Under the pieces are notes generated by a model. The model was not told the origin of the DNA and did not search any database. It was given only the letters and a program-made list of their open reading frames with translations. This document shows positions 8,742-18,387 of a DNA stretch of 64,000 nt, piece after piece. The stretch is from Tropheryma whipplei str. Twist (GTDB lineage: Bacteria > Actinomycetota > Actinomycetes > Actinomycetales > Microbacteriaceae). The DNA is taken from the NCBI RefSeq assembly GCF_000007485.1, contig NC_004572.3, positions 744,001 to 808,000 of the forward strand. Reading direction: 5' to 3'. Numbering within the stretch: position 1 is the stretch's first letter; every line of letters begins with the position of its first letter. The translations under genes and the position numbers were made by a program.

Positions 8742-9812
8742 TCAACGTCTATAAAACGGCATGGGAACAACTTTACATGGCGTCATGGAGCCTCTAATAT
8801 CAATATAAAGTTGCGCACTGCGCGCTTTAGCTTTAACATAAGCCATAGCGATTGAGCAGCCCAAGGTTGGAGAGAAACATCCACTTGTAACAGTCCCAAC
8901 GGGGATATTAGAGCTGCTGTAAATGGTATATCCCTCACGGGCAGCACGGCGCCCGTCGATAGATAAGCCAACGAGTAAGGGAAAATCACCTGAATGATTT
9001 ATTCTGTCACAACCGATACACGGAGGCGAAATAAATCTCTCGAGTCCTGCCTGCACTGGATTTAAATCCGCCCGAAGTTCGTGGCCGTACAAAGGCATAC
9101 CCGCCTCTATTCGAAGGGTATTGCGAGCAGCGAGTCCGCAAGGAGTCGCACCTCGCTCTATGAGGGCTCGCCAAATAGATACCACGCTATCGTTTGGGGT
9201 AAAGATTTCAAAGCCATCTTCCCCTGTGTATCCCGTTCGGGCAACAATTGAACAACTTAATTTCTCGGAACGATCCGTTCCGCCGTGTGGATAACACCGG
9301 TGGGAGAAATAGCGTAAATTACCGGATTCATGAAATAGATCTCTTATTAGACTCTCAGATTCCGGGCCCTGCACAGCTACAAGAGATATCGAATCAGTCT
9401 CATCCTTGATATCTGATGTATGCACTCTATCTCGCAAGAGAGAAAACACCTTCTTGCGATTTATCCCATTTGCAACAACCATGTAATTTTTATCATCAAT
9501 TCGGTAGACAATCAGATCATCCTCTATGCCGCCCTGTTCATTCAAAATAAGCGTGTATTTTGCGCGCCCACAAGTCATATCAGAGAAGTGCCCTGTGAGA
9601 GCAATATCCAATTCCAGGCCTGCGTTCACACCTGAAACAAATATTTCTGCCATATGTGACAGATCAAATATTCCACAACCCTGGCGAACAGCAGTGTGTT
9701 CCGCAATATCAGACTTGTACCGCACTGGCAACTTATAGCCCGCGAAACAGGTGAAAATCGCGCCAAGCGCTTTATGCTCGTTATCAAGCGGAGATACCCT
9801 AGTCATGGCCAT
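8742..9812 (-). CDS. gcvT: Glycine cleavage system T protein (aminomethyltransferase)
   Basis: A folate-dependent aminomethyltransferase of 356 residues. It shows the HTAVRQGCGIFDLSHMAEI start, the GGIEDDLIVYR segment, RTGYTGEDGFEIF and GLAARNTLRIEAGMPLYGHEL, all classic for GcvT. The first ATG is 9812; a second in-frame ATG at 9806 gives a start closer to the family average. Both lie in a perfect hairpin (9795-9826), which may affect initiation. Forms an operon with gcvH. Confidence 0.93.
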   Translation of the reverse strand: MAMTRVSPLDNEHKALGAIFTCFAGYKLPVRYKSDIAEHTAVRQGCGIFDLSHMAEIFVSGVNAGLELDIALTGHFSDMTCGRAKYTLILNEQGGIEDDLIVYRIDDKNYMVVANGINRKKVFSLLRDRVHTSDIKDETDSISLVAVQGPESESLIRDLFHESGNLRYFSHRCYPHGGTDRSEKLSCSIVARTGYTGEDGFEIFTPNDSVVSIWRALIERGATPCGLAARNTLRIEAGMPLYGHELRADLNPVQAGLERFISPPCIGCDRINHSGDFPLLVGLSIDGRRAAREGYTIYSSSNIPVGTVTSGCFSPTLGCSIAMAYVKAKARSAQLYIDIRGSMTPCKVVPMPFYRR

Positions 9813-9826
9813 CCTTGACTAGGGTA
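9795..9826 (-). promoter_or_regulatory. Hairpin over the gcvT start codon
   Basis: TACCCTAGTCA and TGACTAGGGTA form an 11-bp perfect stem with a 10-base loop that contains the first ATG; the second ATG overlaps the loop edge. In the mRNA this would present or hide the start. The rest of the gap to 10098 shows short AT-rich repeats and no glycine riboswitch that I recognise. Confidence 0.6.
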
Positions 9827-10098
9827 CTACATGTCTGTTGAACTCCTGAAAGATACGGATAGACTGGGGTGCAAGTGTGAGACTGAAGAGTATCGTGAGA
9901 TTGAAGAGTAAGAATTAACCATTAAGAAAAATTAAGCACTGAGAAAAATAAACACTGAGAGTAGGTTCAAAGCGAGGACGGGTCACCGTGTTTACTTGGC
10001 GTATAAATAGTGTTTTAGACAGTGTTTTGTGCAACAAAAATGCTAGGCAGACAGACAGTTAATGCAAAAGCAGTCAAATACTTAGAATTTCACACAAA

Positions 10099-11133
10099 TC
10101 ACGCGGCGTGACGGAACTCAACAACATCACCATCATGCATGACGTAATCTCTTCCTTCAAGCCTGACCTTGCCGAGGGCACGCGCAGCATTCATTGAACC
10201 GCATTCAAACAGGTCGGTGCATGAAATAATTTCTGCCCTAATAAACTTCTTTTCAAAATCACTGTGTATAACACCCGCAGCCTGAGGGGCCTTTGTTAGC
10301 TGTTTTATGGTCCATGCCCTTGCTTCCTTCGGTCCAGCGGTAAAAAAGGTCTGAAGTTGCAGGGCAGAAAAACTCGCCGCAACAAATGTATCAAGACATG
10401 ACTCGTTACCTGAAAGTTCGCGCAACTCAAGTGCGGTTTTGTCATCAAGCTCCGCTAGGTCAGATTCAAATTTAGCATCAAGAAACACGCATGGACTAAA
10501 GGCAGACTCAATCTGCGCACGGGCTGCAGTATCCGACAGAACTTCCTGATCAGCGTTTATCACATAAATAACAGGTTTTGCCCTCAAAAGATTTAACCCG
10601 CTTATTTTCTCTGGTACAAGATTTGACGCTAGTGCATCATAAGCCTTTTGTAGCTGCACTCGGTCAGGCTGCGAGGAAGTTGGCTGTGGATGTTTTTTTG
10701 CAAGTACTTTCTCAAGGGTCTGCATATCAGCCAAGGCAAGTTCTGTATTCACTATGTCAACATCCGCAGCCGGACCGAGTGTGTCTTGTGCACGCACAAC
10801 TTGTGAATCAGAAAACACTCTCACGACATGTGCTATAGCGTCTACTTCACGTATATTCGCCAAAAACTTACTTCCAAGACCTTCACCCCTACTCGCGCCC
10901 TCAACAAGTCCTGCAATATCAACGAAACTAACTGTTGCAAAAATTATCTTTTCCGAAGCAAATATCGTTGATAATTTTTCCAGCCGGGCATCTGCAAGGG
11001 GGGCAATTCCAACATTTGGCTCTATCGTTGCAAAAGGATAGTTTGCTGCAAGAGCCTTTCCGCGCGTTAGTGCGTTAAATAGGGTGGACTTGCCAACATT
11101 AGGCAGACCCACAATTCCAACAGTAAGACCCAT
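10099..11133 (-). CDS. ychF: Redox-regulated ATPase YchF (Obg family)
   Basis: A protein of 344 residues, slightly short for YchF. The P-loop GLPNVGKSTLFNAL is at the N-terminus. The NKxD motif is replaced by NADQ, as in YchF, which prefers ATP over GTP. The DIAGLVEGASRGEGLG switch region, a coiled-coil insertion and the C-terminal TGS domain (FFTAGPKEARAWTI, VIHSDFEKKFIRAEI, GRDYVMHDGDVVEF) are present. It binds ribosomes and is linked to stress responses in other bacteria. The start is overlapped by nothing on its own strand; rmuC is divergent. Confidence 0.94.
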   Translation of the reverse strand: MGLTVGIVGLPNVGKSTLFNALTRGKALAANYPFATIEPNVGIAPLADARLEKLSTIFASEKIIFATVSFVDIAGLVEGASRGEGLGSKFLANIREVDAIAHVVRVFSDSQVVRAQDTLGPAADVDIVNTELALADMQTLEKVLAKKHPQPTSSQPDRVQLQKAYDALASNLVPEKISGLNLLRAKPVIYVINADQEVLSDTAARAQIESAFSPCVFLDAKFESDLAELDDKTALELRELSGNESCLDTFVAASFSALQLQTFFTAGPKEARAWTIKQLTKAPQAAGVIHSDFEKKFIRAEIISCTDLFECGSMNAARALGKVRLEGRDYVMHDGDVVEFRHAA

Positions 11134-11200
11134 CAGTAAAATACTAGAACGAAAGAGCGGTAATACAACCTTTCATGAAACCTTCTGGAAAAATACCTTT

Positions 11201-12532
11201 GTGGATATTTGGCTGTTTATCTTAACCGTCTTACTCGTCGCGTTAATTGGCGCAGTCTTAATTTCAGAACGTAAAACGTCGTCCTGCAACCGTCTTTTGA
11301 GTAAAAAGAATCAGGAGTTATCAGATCAAGTAATACAGCTCAAAACCGAGCTGCTTGCCGCGAGGGCGCACGGGATCCAGCTTGAAAAAGACAAAGAGTA
11401 CCTCCTAAAAGAGTTGAGCAAAACTGTGCACCTTCAAAATCAAAAAAATGAAGAAGAAAGCCTAATAAAGACCCAGCTGGCACCTGTAAAAGAAAGTGTG
11501 AAGCAACTTACTCAAACCCTCGATCTTTTGAAAAAGGAACAAACACAAACCATGGTTCGCCTGGAAAGTCAGATAAAAGAAACTCGCACTGAACTAGATG
11601 ACAATAGAAAGATAACACGGGAACTCAGCGTCGACACACGGGCCCTAACAGAAACTCTGCGAGGCACAAAACATGCCGGAATATGGGGTGAACAAAGATT
11701 GAGAGAACTTTTACAAAACTCTGGGATGATTCGCGGAAGGGATTATGACCTACAACCAATTCTTGACGACAGCAGGTACCGTCCCGACGCCATAATACAT
11801 GCACCGGGCGGACTGGAGATAGTAATCGACGCAAAAGCGCCGCTTGATGCGTTTTTGGCCTCTGTTGACTGCGAGTCAACATCTGAGACCCAAAAGCTTT
11901 TAAAAAAGCACGCGCAGTCCGTTAGGAAACATATTGCAGAATTGGGCAAACGTGCCTACCATAACAAAATTGACGGGCCAAAATTTACACTATTATTCTT
12001 ACCAACAGAGGGGCTTTTGCGCAGCGCTGTTGAAGAGGATAGTGATCTTCTCTCATACGCATTTAAAAGCAATATAGCGATTGTTTCACCGGTCAATCTC
12101 TGGGCAGTTGTGCAGACCATTACATATCTCTGTACGCAGCAGAATCTCGCGCACTCGGCAAAAGAGATAGTGAGACTCGGAGAAAGCCTAATAGCGAATG
12201 TGAAAAGTATTGCACAGCATATTTCCGAACTTGGAAAGAGTCTAGATAAATCAATCATGTATTTCAATAGAACTGTTGGTGCTGTTGAAAATAATTTAAT
12301 CCGCACACTGGGTAAGATAAACACGCTCGGTAATGAGATTGAGTTACAAGATTGCAAATTTGAGGCTGTGCGGCAATTTGCGAAACTGGATGCTAAAAAC
12401 GATGCCCGTAAAAACGATGCCCGTAAAAACGATGCCCGTAAAAACGATGCCCATAAATACACTGAGCAAAAGCCATACGTAGCACAACGAATGAGCTTAG
12501 GTGCAGAAGAAAGCCCCGCAAGCTTGATATAG
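11201..12532 (+). CDS. rmuC: DNA recombination protein RmuC homologue
   Basis: Membrane-anchored coiled-coil protein with a PD-(D/E)XK-like nuclease domain. An N-terminal membrane helix (IWLFILTVLLVALIGAVLI) is followed by a long coiled coil to about residue 150. The RmuC core then has GIWGEQRLRELLQNSGM, the PDAIIHAP...IVIDAKAPLDAF motif and FLPTEGLLRSA. I chose GTG 11201, just before the membrane helix; the open frame reaches back to 11084 but would overlap the ychF start antisense. Limits inversion of short repeats in E. coli. Near the C-terminus a 15-bp tandem repeat adds KNDAR units. Confidence 0.85.
   Translation: MDIWLFILTVLLVALIGAVLISERKTSSCNRLLSKKNQELSDQVIQLKTELLAARAHGIQLEKDKEYLLKELSKTVHLQNQKNEEESLIKTQLAPVKESVKQLTQTLDLLKKEQTQTMVRLESQIKETRTELDDNRKITRELSVDTRALTETLRGTKHAGIWGEQRLRELLQNSGMIRGRDYDLQPILDDSRYRPDAIIHAPGGLEIVIDAKAPLDAFLASVDCESTSETQKLLKKHAQSVRKHIAELGKRAYHNKIDGPKFTLLFLPTEGLLRSAVEEDSDLLSYAFKSNIAIVSPVNLWAVVQTITYLCTQQNLAHSAKEIVRLGESLIANVKSIAQHISELGKSLDKSIMYFNRTVGAVENNLIRTLGKINTLGNEIELQDCKFEAVRQFAKLDAKNDARKNDARKNDARKNDAHKYTEQKPYVAQRMSLGAEESPASLI
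12395..12454. repeat. 15-bp tandem repeat inside rmuC (4 units)
   Basis: Four consecutive copies of AAAAACGATGCCCGT; only the last differs (A for G). They encode KNDAR repeats. Because the unit is a multiple of three, gain or loss of copies would keep the frame. Confidence 0.9.
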
Positions 12533-12603
12533 CTACAATGGGGTAGTAAGATACCGGGAATACAAGACCGGTAAATCGAGTTAAACCGCAGGATATAAAG
12601 CAG

Positions 12604-13074
12604 CTACGTAAATATCCTGTTCACGAACACCAGGACAACAAAAAGCTGATATGCAAAAATTGACAAAAGCCCCAGAAGAGGCACCCAAAAACTGCTCTTA
12701 CGTTGCTTTATGCGGAAATACGATAACACTATGATGCCAACAACTATAACAAGTGTCCCAAAGCTCAGCCAGTAATCCAACGCCCTATAGTCAACCGTGT
12801 TAACATCAAGTGGCTTGTACCCACTGCTCTTCAGCGCGTAGGACAATCTTTCGAGAATGCGCTGTGCCGGGTGATCAGAAAAGGCAATAAGGTTGCTCAC
12901 AACAATATAAACAATCAGAGCAACTGTTATAACCCCACCACTTCTGGGTGGAGGAGGTGCTACTTCAGGACTTTTCTTCGGTAACTCCGTTGAAGTCTGT
13001 ATAAGCGCCTGCTGCTGCTCAAAAGTCGCGTATTCACCATATTTCGGAGCTTTCTTAAGATCGGCTTTGCTCAT
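12604..13074 (-). CDS. Small membrane protein of unknown function (DUF6264-like)
   Basis: 156 residues. A charged and proline-rich N-terminus (about 50 residues with PPPPR) precedes three hydrophobic segments ([58 protein letters not shown]). The layout matches small actinobacterial membrane proteins located beside ispH and xseA. The start overlaps the ispH stop (ATGA), so it is translated from the same message. No catalytic residues are visible; function unknown. Confidence 0.75.
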
Positions 13075-14039
13075 TTTCTACTTTCTCTAAGACCCTTGGG
13101 TAGGGAAAAGACCAAATCCTCGACCGCTGTCTGTACAGACTCTACCTTCGTATATCCTGCGCGTGCCAGGACTTCTAGCAAATCCCTAACCAAAATCTCC
13201 GGCACGGACGCGCCACTAGTGACACCAACAACATCAACCTTATCCAGCAAAGCCGGATCAAGCTCGTCGGCATAATCAAGGCGGACAGCAGCCTTGGCGC
13301 CATTTTCGAGCGCCACCTCAACAAGTCTAACTGAGTTTGACGAGTTAGCAGAACCAACAACAATCACCAAGTCAGACAGCGGTGCTATTTTTTTGACAGC
13401 CGCTTGCCTATTCTGTGTTGCATAGCATATATCATCACTCGGTGGGTCTTGTATGTGAGGGAAGCGTAGGCGCAAGCGCTTAACTGTCTCTAAGGTTTCG
13501 TCAACAGATAGGGTTGTTTGACTCAGCCAAACCAACTTATCCGTGTGCGGAACGTCGATTGTATCTGCCTCATCTGGGGAATTTACAATCAACACTCTAT
13601 CTGGGGCATGTCCGCTTGTGCCTTCAACCTCCTCGTGACCAGAATGACCTATGAGCAGGATGAAATAACCGGCCTTTGAAAAACGAATAACTTCACGATG
13701 AACCTTTGTTACAAGCGGGCACGTCGCATCAATAACTTGTAGCCCCCGCTCATTTGCAGAATGAACAACAGCAGGACTAACGCCATGCGCACTAAAGATT
13801 GTCACTGCACCGGGGGGAATCTGATCCACCTGATCAACAAAAATCGCACCTCTTTTTTCAAGACTTCCCACAACGTGCACGTTGTGAACAATCTGCTTGC
13901 GCACGTAAACCGGAGGGCCATGCCGCTCAAGGGCTTTTTCAACAGCTATAACCGCCCTGTCAACGCCAGCGCAGTAACCCCTGGGGGAGGCAAGCAAAAC
14001 CCGCTTAGCCACGCCGGAACCCAAACCTGTATGATGCAC
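13071..14039 (-). CDS. ispH: 4-hydroxy-3-methylbut-2-enyl diphosphate reductase
   Basis: IspH (LytB) of 322 residues, last step of the non-mevalonate isoprenoid route, with a 4Fe-4S cluster. The three cluster cysteines are at 23 (GYCAGVDRA), 107 (DATCPLV) and 205 (ICYATQNRQ). The catalytic HSGHEE and SNSVRL motifs are present. A start at an internal GTG near residue 10 is possible. It is followed by the small membrane protein gene with a 4-base overlap and is divergent from xseA. Confidence 0.95.
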
Positions 14040-14152
14040 AGAAACAAGTCAAGCAGCTAAACAATACAACCCGATTAAGATAGGACCCAGAGCACAAACA
14101 TATAGCAAACACGTACACTGGCAGTTTATTATATTTGACTGGAAAGAGTTAG

Positions 14153-15367
14153 ATGGATATGCAAGCCGACGAGATGTATAGACAAGATCCGCTAGGCTCG
14201 TGCGGTAATCCAAGGCAAGTCTCCCATATCACGGGCAGGTTATCATCATTGCTCGGCGAGCTACCGGCGACGTGGATAGAGGGTGAGGTAACCCAGTTAA
14301 GCCCGAGGAGAATAGGTGTTTTTCTAACCCTAAAAGATATGAACGAATCAAAGCACCTCGAATTTTTTCTCCCGTTTGACGCATTTAAAGACGAGGTAGA
14401 GGTTGGCAACAGGGTAAAAATACACGGAAAATTGGAGTTCTGGGCAACCAGTGGGCAGATCAAGGTAAAGGGTTTTGAGATCCAGTCGGTTGGAATAGGT
14501 GAACTGATTGAACGTATAGCCCGTCTTCGTGTGCAACTTGCCCTTGAAGGGCTTTATGAGCATAAAAGACCTCTTCCCTTTATTCCAAAACTAATAGGAC
14601 TTGTAACCGGCCAGAATTCAGATGCAGAAAAAGATGTTGTAACGAATGTGCTTCTCCGGTGGCCGGCAGCAAAATTCTGCACAATATATGCAAGCATGCA
14701 AGGCGCATCATGTGTTAGTGAAACCATTTCTGCAATACAGAAACTGGACGCTAATAATGATGTCGACGTAATAATTGTTGCCAGAGGTGGTGGTAGTTTT
14801 CACGACCTAATAGGGTTTAGCGACGAGCAAATGATCAGGGCGGTTTTTGCAATAAAAACACCTCTAATATCTGCAATAGGACATGAAGCTGACAGACCAA
14901 TATTGGATGAGGTTGCAGATCTTAGAGCATCAACCCCAACAGATGCGGCAAAAAGGGTTGTGCCAGATATTGCTGACGAGAAACGCCTCATTAAGAGCGC
15001 AATGTCTTTCCTTAAAAAGAGTTATGAGCCTGTAATTGACAAAATCAAGTGTGATACGTTAAGTTGGTCGCAGGCTTTCAGTAACCCATTCGAGACTTTT
15101 ATTGCGCCAAGACGGCGAGAAATAGATTTGTTCTATCAGCAGATGCTGACGGTTGTATGGGCAAATTTTTCTAAGACAGAAACTGAGATCGCTGCCATAA
15201 AAAAGCACCTTCTAGCCATATCCCCTCAAAATACCCTTGTGAGAGGATATGCAATGATCGAGGATGAAACTGGTCGGATAATAAGTAGCGCAGATAAACT
15301 GAGTGCTGGAGATACTGTTACCCTCAGGCTTCATGACGGTCTTGTTAGGGCGGAAATTACCCAGTGA
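14153..15367 (+). CDS. xseA: Exodeoxyribonuclease VII large subunit
   Basis: 404 residues. The N-terminal OB fold (ATWIEGEVTQLSPRRIGVFLTLKD, VKIHGKLEFWATSGQIKV) binds single-stranded DNA. The nuclease domain has LIGLVTGQNSDAEKDV, VDVIIVARGGGSFHDL and AIGHEADRPILDEVADLRASTPTDAA. The coiled-coil tail typical of XseA follows and ends with a short barrel. A purine-rich AAAGAG lies upstream of the ATG. xseB follows, so the two subunits are made together. Confidence 0.93.
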   Translation: MDMQADEMYRQDPLGSCGNPRQVSHITGRLSSLLGELPATWIEGEVTQLSPRRIGVFLTLKDMNESKHLEFFLPFDAFKDEVEVGNRVKIHGKLEFWATSGQIKVKGFEIQSVGIGELIERIARLRVQLALEGLYEHKRPLPFIPKLIGLVTGQNSDAEKDVVTNVLLRWPAAKFCTIYASMQGASCVSETISAIQKLDANNDVDVIIVARGGGSFHDLIGFSDEQMIRAVFAIKTPLISAIGHEADRPILDEVADLRASTPTDAAKRVVPDIADEKRLIKSAMSFLKKSYEPVIDKIKCDTLSWSQAFSNPFETFIAPRRREIDLFYQQMLTVVWANFSKTETEIAAIKKHLLAISPQNTLVRGYAMIEDETGRIISSADKLSAGDTVTLRLHDGLVRAEITQ

Positions 15368-15436
15368 GACTGTATATTTCGACAAGTTGTTTAGGTGCTG
15401 TTATAGGGCAGTATAGTGTTTGCACTGGGAGGAATT

Positions 15437-15781
15437 GTGTATCTGGAAAATAATGACAATGTAGGTGATGGGGTAAATGAGGAAAGTGTGCATTCCAACA
15501 ATACACAAACCAATAATAAACCTGTGCATACTAATGGAGAGGTTAGCGCAGTAACGGGTGGAAACTGTGCATCCTACGAGGAGGCCCGTGATAGACTTCA
15601 GGAAATACTACGCAAACTGCAAGAGCCGTCTCAAAGTCTTGAAGCGTCTCTAAAGCTCTGGGAAGAGGGAAGACTTCTTGTGGGTTATTGCGAAGAGGTA
15701 CTGCAAGACGCCATGAAAAGGCTTAACTACGGTGACACCACAAATCCAGAAGACGCCTCGCTCAAGGAATCCGAAGCCTAA
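15437..15781 (+). CDS. xseB: Exodeoxyribonuclease VII small subunit
   Basis: The conserved XseB core (YEEARDRLQEILRKLQEPSQSLE, then LWEEGRLLVGYCEEVL) is in the second half. The first 45 residues are Asn/Asp-rich and not conserved, making it longer than the usual 70-80 residues. I chose GTG 15437 because GGGAGG lies just before it; the open frame reaches back to 15416. Lies 69 bases behind xseA on the same strand. Confidence 0.88.
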   Translation: MYLENNDNVGDGVNEESVHSNNTQTNNKPVHTNGEVSAVTGGNCASYEEARDRLQEILRKLQEPSQSLEASLKLWEEGRLLVGYCEEVLQDAMKRLNYGDTTNPEDASLKESEA

Positions 15782-15815
15782 CGGCAGTAAGCAAATTGCG
15801 CTAAAGACACACCCG

Positions 15816-17135
15816 TCAGGCAGGATTTGTCTTTGTCTTTACGCGATCAGGAATTGACTCAACCTTGTCTATCACAAACACATAGGCTATAACACCAATA
15901 AGTGCAGCAATACCGAGATATGTGAAGACGGCACCATAGTTGTGCCCGGTGAACTGCAGTATAAACCCAACAACCAGCGGAGATGAGGCACCAAACAGAT
16001 TAACCCAGAACCCGTAAACACCGGTTGTAAGGCCGAGAAGCCGCGGAGTTGCAATCTCTGAAGCCAGAAGCCAGGCGGTATTTGCCATACCCGCGAAAAA
16101 GAAAACAACAATCACCAGAGAGAAAAGGACCCACCGCGGGGCACCACCCATAATAGGAATAAAGAGAAGGGGAATTGATCCGGTCAGGCCGACAGTTACA
16201 GTTACCTTACGGGCATTTCCCGGGGTAAAACCGGCCTTTACTAGGCGATCGGACAACCATCCAGCGAACAACATACCAAATATCCCGGCGATGTACGGTG
16301 CTGAAGAAAGGTATAACGCTCCACTCTTAAGATCAAAGCCAAGATTGCTCTTCAGGTAATTTGGAAACCAACTTATAAAGAAGAAAACAATTGTCGATGT
16401 AGAAAACGCACCTATATAAAGTCCGACAAGCCTGCGGTGTGTCAGGACGGCAACCCAATCTCTAAAGCTGGCGCGCGCCTTTACCTTATTGTCCTTTGCG
16501 TCAGGAGAATCACTCTGTATATACTCAAGCTCTTCCTTAGAAACAAAACGAGACTTGGATGGATCATCGGAGCGAATCGACAGAAACCAGATAATTGACA
16601 CAACAATACCGACAATACCGCCAAACACAAACACAGCGCGCCATGTAGCAAACACTCCGAGTATCCACGTAAGAACCGGAACGGCAAAGGCAAGGCCGGC
16701 AAAAGAGGCTGCCATATAGGCACTAACAGCTTTTGCGCGATCGCGCCGCGGAAACCATTTTCTTGCAAAAAATGAATTCACGGGGAATGTTGGTGCTTCA
16801 AAAGCACCGAGACCAAGGCGGAAAAACGCGAAGCTATAAAACCCTGTCGAAAATGGCGTGAAAAGCGTCATAAGCGAGAATCCCAACACGCCGTACCCGC
16901 CGACGGAACGCGCGCCAAACCTCTGGAGCAAATAGGCAATGAGAGGAATGACTATCACGATCCCCCAAACGAATTGAGACAGAAGAAAGCCCATCTGAAT
17001 ATCGTTCATATTAAATTCGGCTTTGATTTCATCAACCGCAACAGACACCGTTGCTCTATCAAGATAGTTTGTAAACGTTACCAATGACAGAACTATAAGA
17101 ACCCAGTATCGATAACACGTAGCCCGGCGTGCCAT
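15816..17135 (-). CDS. MFS transporter, anion:cation symporter (hexuronate/sugar acid) type
   Basis: 439 residues with twelve predicted membrane helices. TNYLDRATVSVAVDEIKAEF in the first helix and loop, GARSVGGYGVLG and FEAPTFPVNSFFARKWFPRRDRAKA are hallmarks of the ACS branch of the MFS (ExuT, GudP, GarP and phthalate carriers), which import sugar acids with protons. It lies downstream of five enzyme genes for sugar-phosphate metabolism, after a 307-base gap with its own repeat pair, so it may have a separate promoter. Likely the importer of the substrate of that pathway; the exact compound is not known. Confidence 0.85.
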   Translation of the reverse strand: MARRATCYRYWVLIVLSLVTFTNYLDRATVSVAVDEIKAEFNMNDIQMGFLLSQFVWGIVIVIPLIAYLLQRFGARSVGGYGVLGFSLMTLFTPFSTGFYSFAFFRLGLGAFEAPTFPVNSFFARKWFPRRDRAKAVSAYMAASFAGLAFAVPVLTWILGVFATWRAVFVFGGIVGIVVSIIWFLSIRSDDPSKSRFVSKEELEYIQSDSPDAKDNKVKARASFRDWVAVLTHRRLVGLYIGAFSTSTIVFFFISWFPNYLKSNLGFDLKSGALYLSSAPYIAGIFGMLFAGWLSDRLVKAGFTPGNARKVTVTVGLTGSIPLLFIPIMGGAPRWVLFSLVIVVFFFAGMANTAWLLASEIATPRLLGLTTGVYGFWVNLFGASSPLVVGFILQFTGHNYGAVFTYLGIAALIGVIAYVFVIDKVESIPDRVKTKTNPA

Positions 17136-17442
17136 AGAACCCCCAAGTCAAGACAGAAAGAAGAACAAAGTCGACACTGACCAAGTCCAGAACGCAGTCG
17201 AAAGACCGAACCCTCAAAGGGTATCACATAAATCCACCGTCAACAACCTGCGGCATTCACAAAAAATAATCTATGCATGTACGATAACCCCACGGCTAAT
17301 CCACGGACCATAGGCCAAAGACATATGAACCTCAGAACTACATCTCAAACGGGCTACAGTGTGACTGTACAGCGTGAGAGTCCCAAGAAGCGCAACCTAT
17401 CTCATCGATTGAGACAAGGGCAAGAAGATCACGAACAAGGAA
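17136..17442. other. Gap between importer and kinase genes
   Basis: 307 bases without a convincing gene. It holds the 13-bp direct repeat pair at 17359-17384 and a small hairpin near 17400 (TCTCATCGATTGAGA). Probably the promoter and leader of the MFS gene. Confidence 0.5.
17359..17384. promoter_or_regulatory. 13-bp direct repeat pair upstream of the MFS gene
   Basis: GTGTGACTGTACA followed by GCGTGAGAGTCCC. Same unit as in the gap upstream of the lactonase gene (21856) and at 8142. Candidate operator; inference only. Confidence 0.4.
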
Positions 17443-18387
17443 CTAACGAAGGATATCCGTGCTCGTATACTCACCAAAGGCACTGGTTGACACCAAATCA
17501 CCATAGTGACTGAGGGCATGTTGGGCAGCGAGCATCCCGGTTTTTATACCCATGCGCAAATCACCCGATAGATGACCATGAAGACTACCGCCGACGAAAG
17601 CATCACCCGCACCGGGGCGGTCAATAACCCGCACCGGGGTTACAGGAAAACTTTCCTCTCCAGTGGCACTAGACAGGTAAACACCCTGTGTGCCAGCAGT
17701 GGACACAACCGTAGGTACACCATAACGGGCGCGCAGGGTACGCGCAACATCATCCGGCTCACCTGTTATACCAAACACCCTATCTGCATCACCACGACTG
17801 CAGAAGAGAATCTTCACCTTATCCAGGAGCGGAACGATGACACCTCTTGCCTCCTTGCCACTCCAGAGACGGGCCCTGTGATTCACATCGAGGACAATAT
17901 CGACACCCCGTTCTGACGCGCAGGCAACACCATACTCAATCACCCGTCTTGTTTTTTCTGTTAAAGCCATGGTTATGCCAGTTATAAAAAGAATGCGCGT
18001 ATCAAGTAAGGATCCCCAATCAAATATCTCGGGTTCTATCTCCCTAAACGGCGTGTGTAGCCTGTCATACACAACCTCGGCGGGCATTGGGTCCGCGCCT
18101 GGCTGTAAGAAATAAAGAGCCACGCGTCCCGTGTCCGTCCGTACGATATGAGACACATCCGTACCAACGGCTCTGTACTCTCTGACTATGCGATCACCAA
18201 GCTCACCTTTCGGTATTACAGATGCCCACGCACAAGAATGACCCAGCTGAGACAGAAGCCCTGTTACATTTGCCTCCGAACCGGCTGCAGTCAAGTAAAG
18301 CTGCTTTGCCGTAAGAAGATTCTCTCCACGTGGAACGGTGAGACGTATCTGACCCTCGCCCAAAGAAACAACATCGTATCTAGGCAC
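17443..18387 (-). CDS. PfkB-family sugar kinase (KdgK-like)
   Basis: 314 residues of the ribokinase fold. The N-terminal GSEANVTGLLSQLGH motif binds the sugar, and DRPGAGDAFVGG holds the catalytic Asp and anion hole. The overall pattern (YFLQPGADPMPAEVVYDR) is closest to 2-keto-3-deoxygluconate kinases, which phosphorylate C5/C6 of open-chain sugar acids. It overlaps the aldolase/epimerase gene by 8 bases, so it belongs to the operon. In the related ula pathway a PTS phosphorylates the substrate, and in yia-sgb an FGGY kinase; a PfkB kinase in this place is unusual. Confidence 0.85.
   Translation of the reverse strand: MPRYDVVSLGEGQIRLTVPRGENLLTAKQLYLTAAGSEANVTGLLSQLGHSCAWASVIPKGELGDRIVREYRAVGTDVSHIVRTDTGRVALYFLQPGADPMPAEVVYDRLHTPFREIEPEIFDWGSLLDTRILFITGITMALTEKTRRVIEYGVACASERGVDIVLDVNHRARLWSGKEARGVIVPLLDKVKILFCSRGDADRVFGITGEPDDVARTLRARYGVPTVVSTAGTQGVYLSSATGEESFPVTPVRVIDRPGAGDAFVGGSLHGHLSGDLRMGIKTGMLAAQHALSHYGDLVSTSAFGEYTSTDILR

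Noticed and set aside
9827-10098. Glycine riboswitch before gcvT
   Set aside because: I looked for the tandem aptamer pattern on the minus strand and found only short AT-rich repeats.
11956-12462. 168-codon minus-strand frame
   Set aside because: Shadow of rmuC; its repetitive start is only the antisense of the 15-bp tandem repeat.
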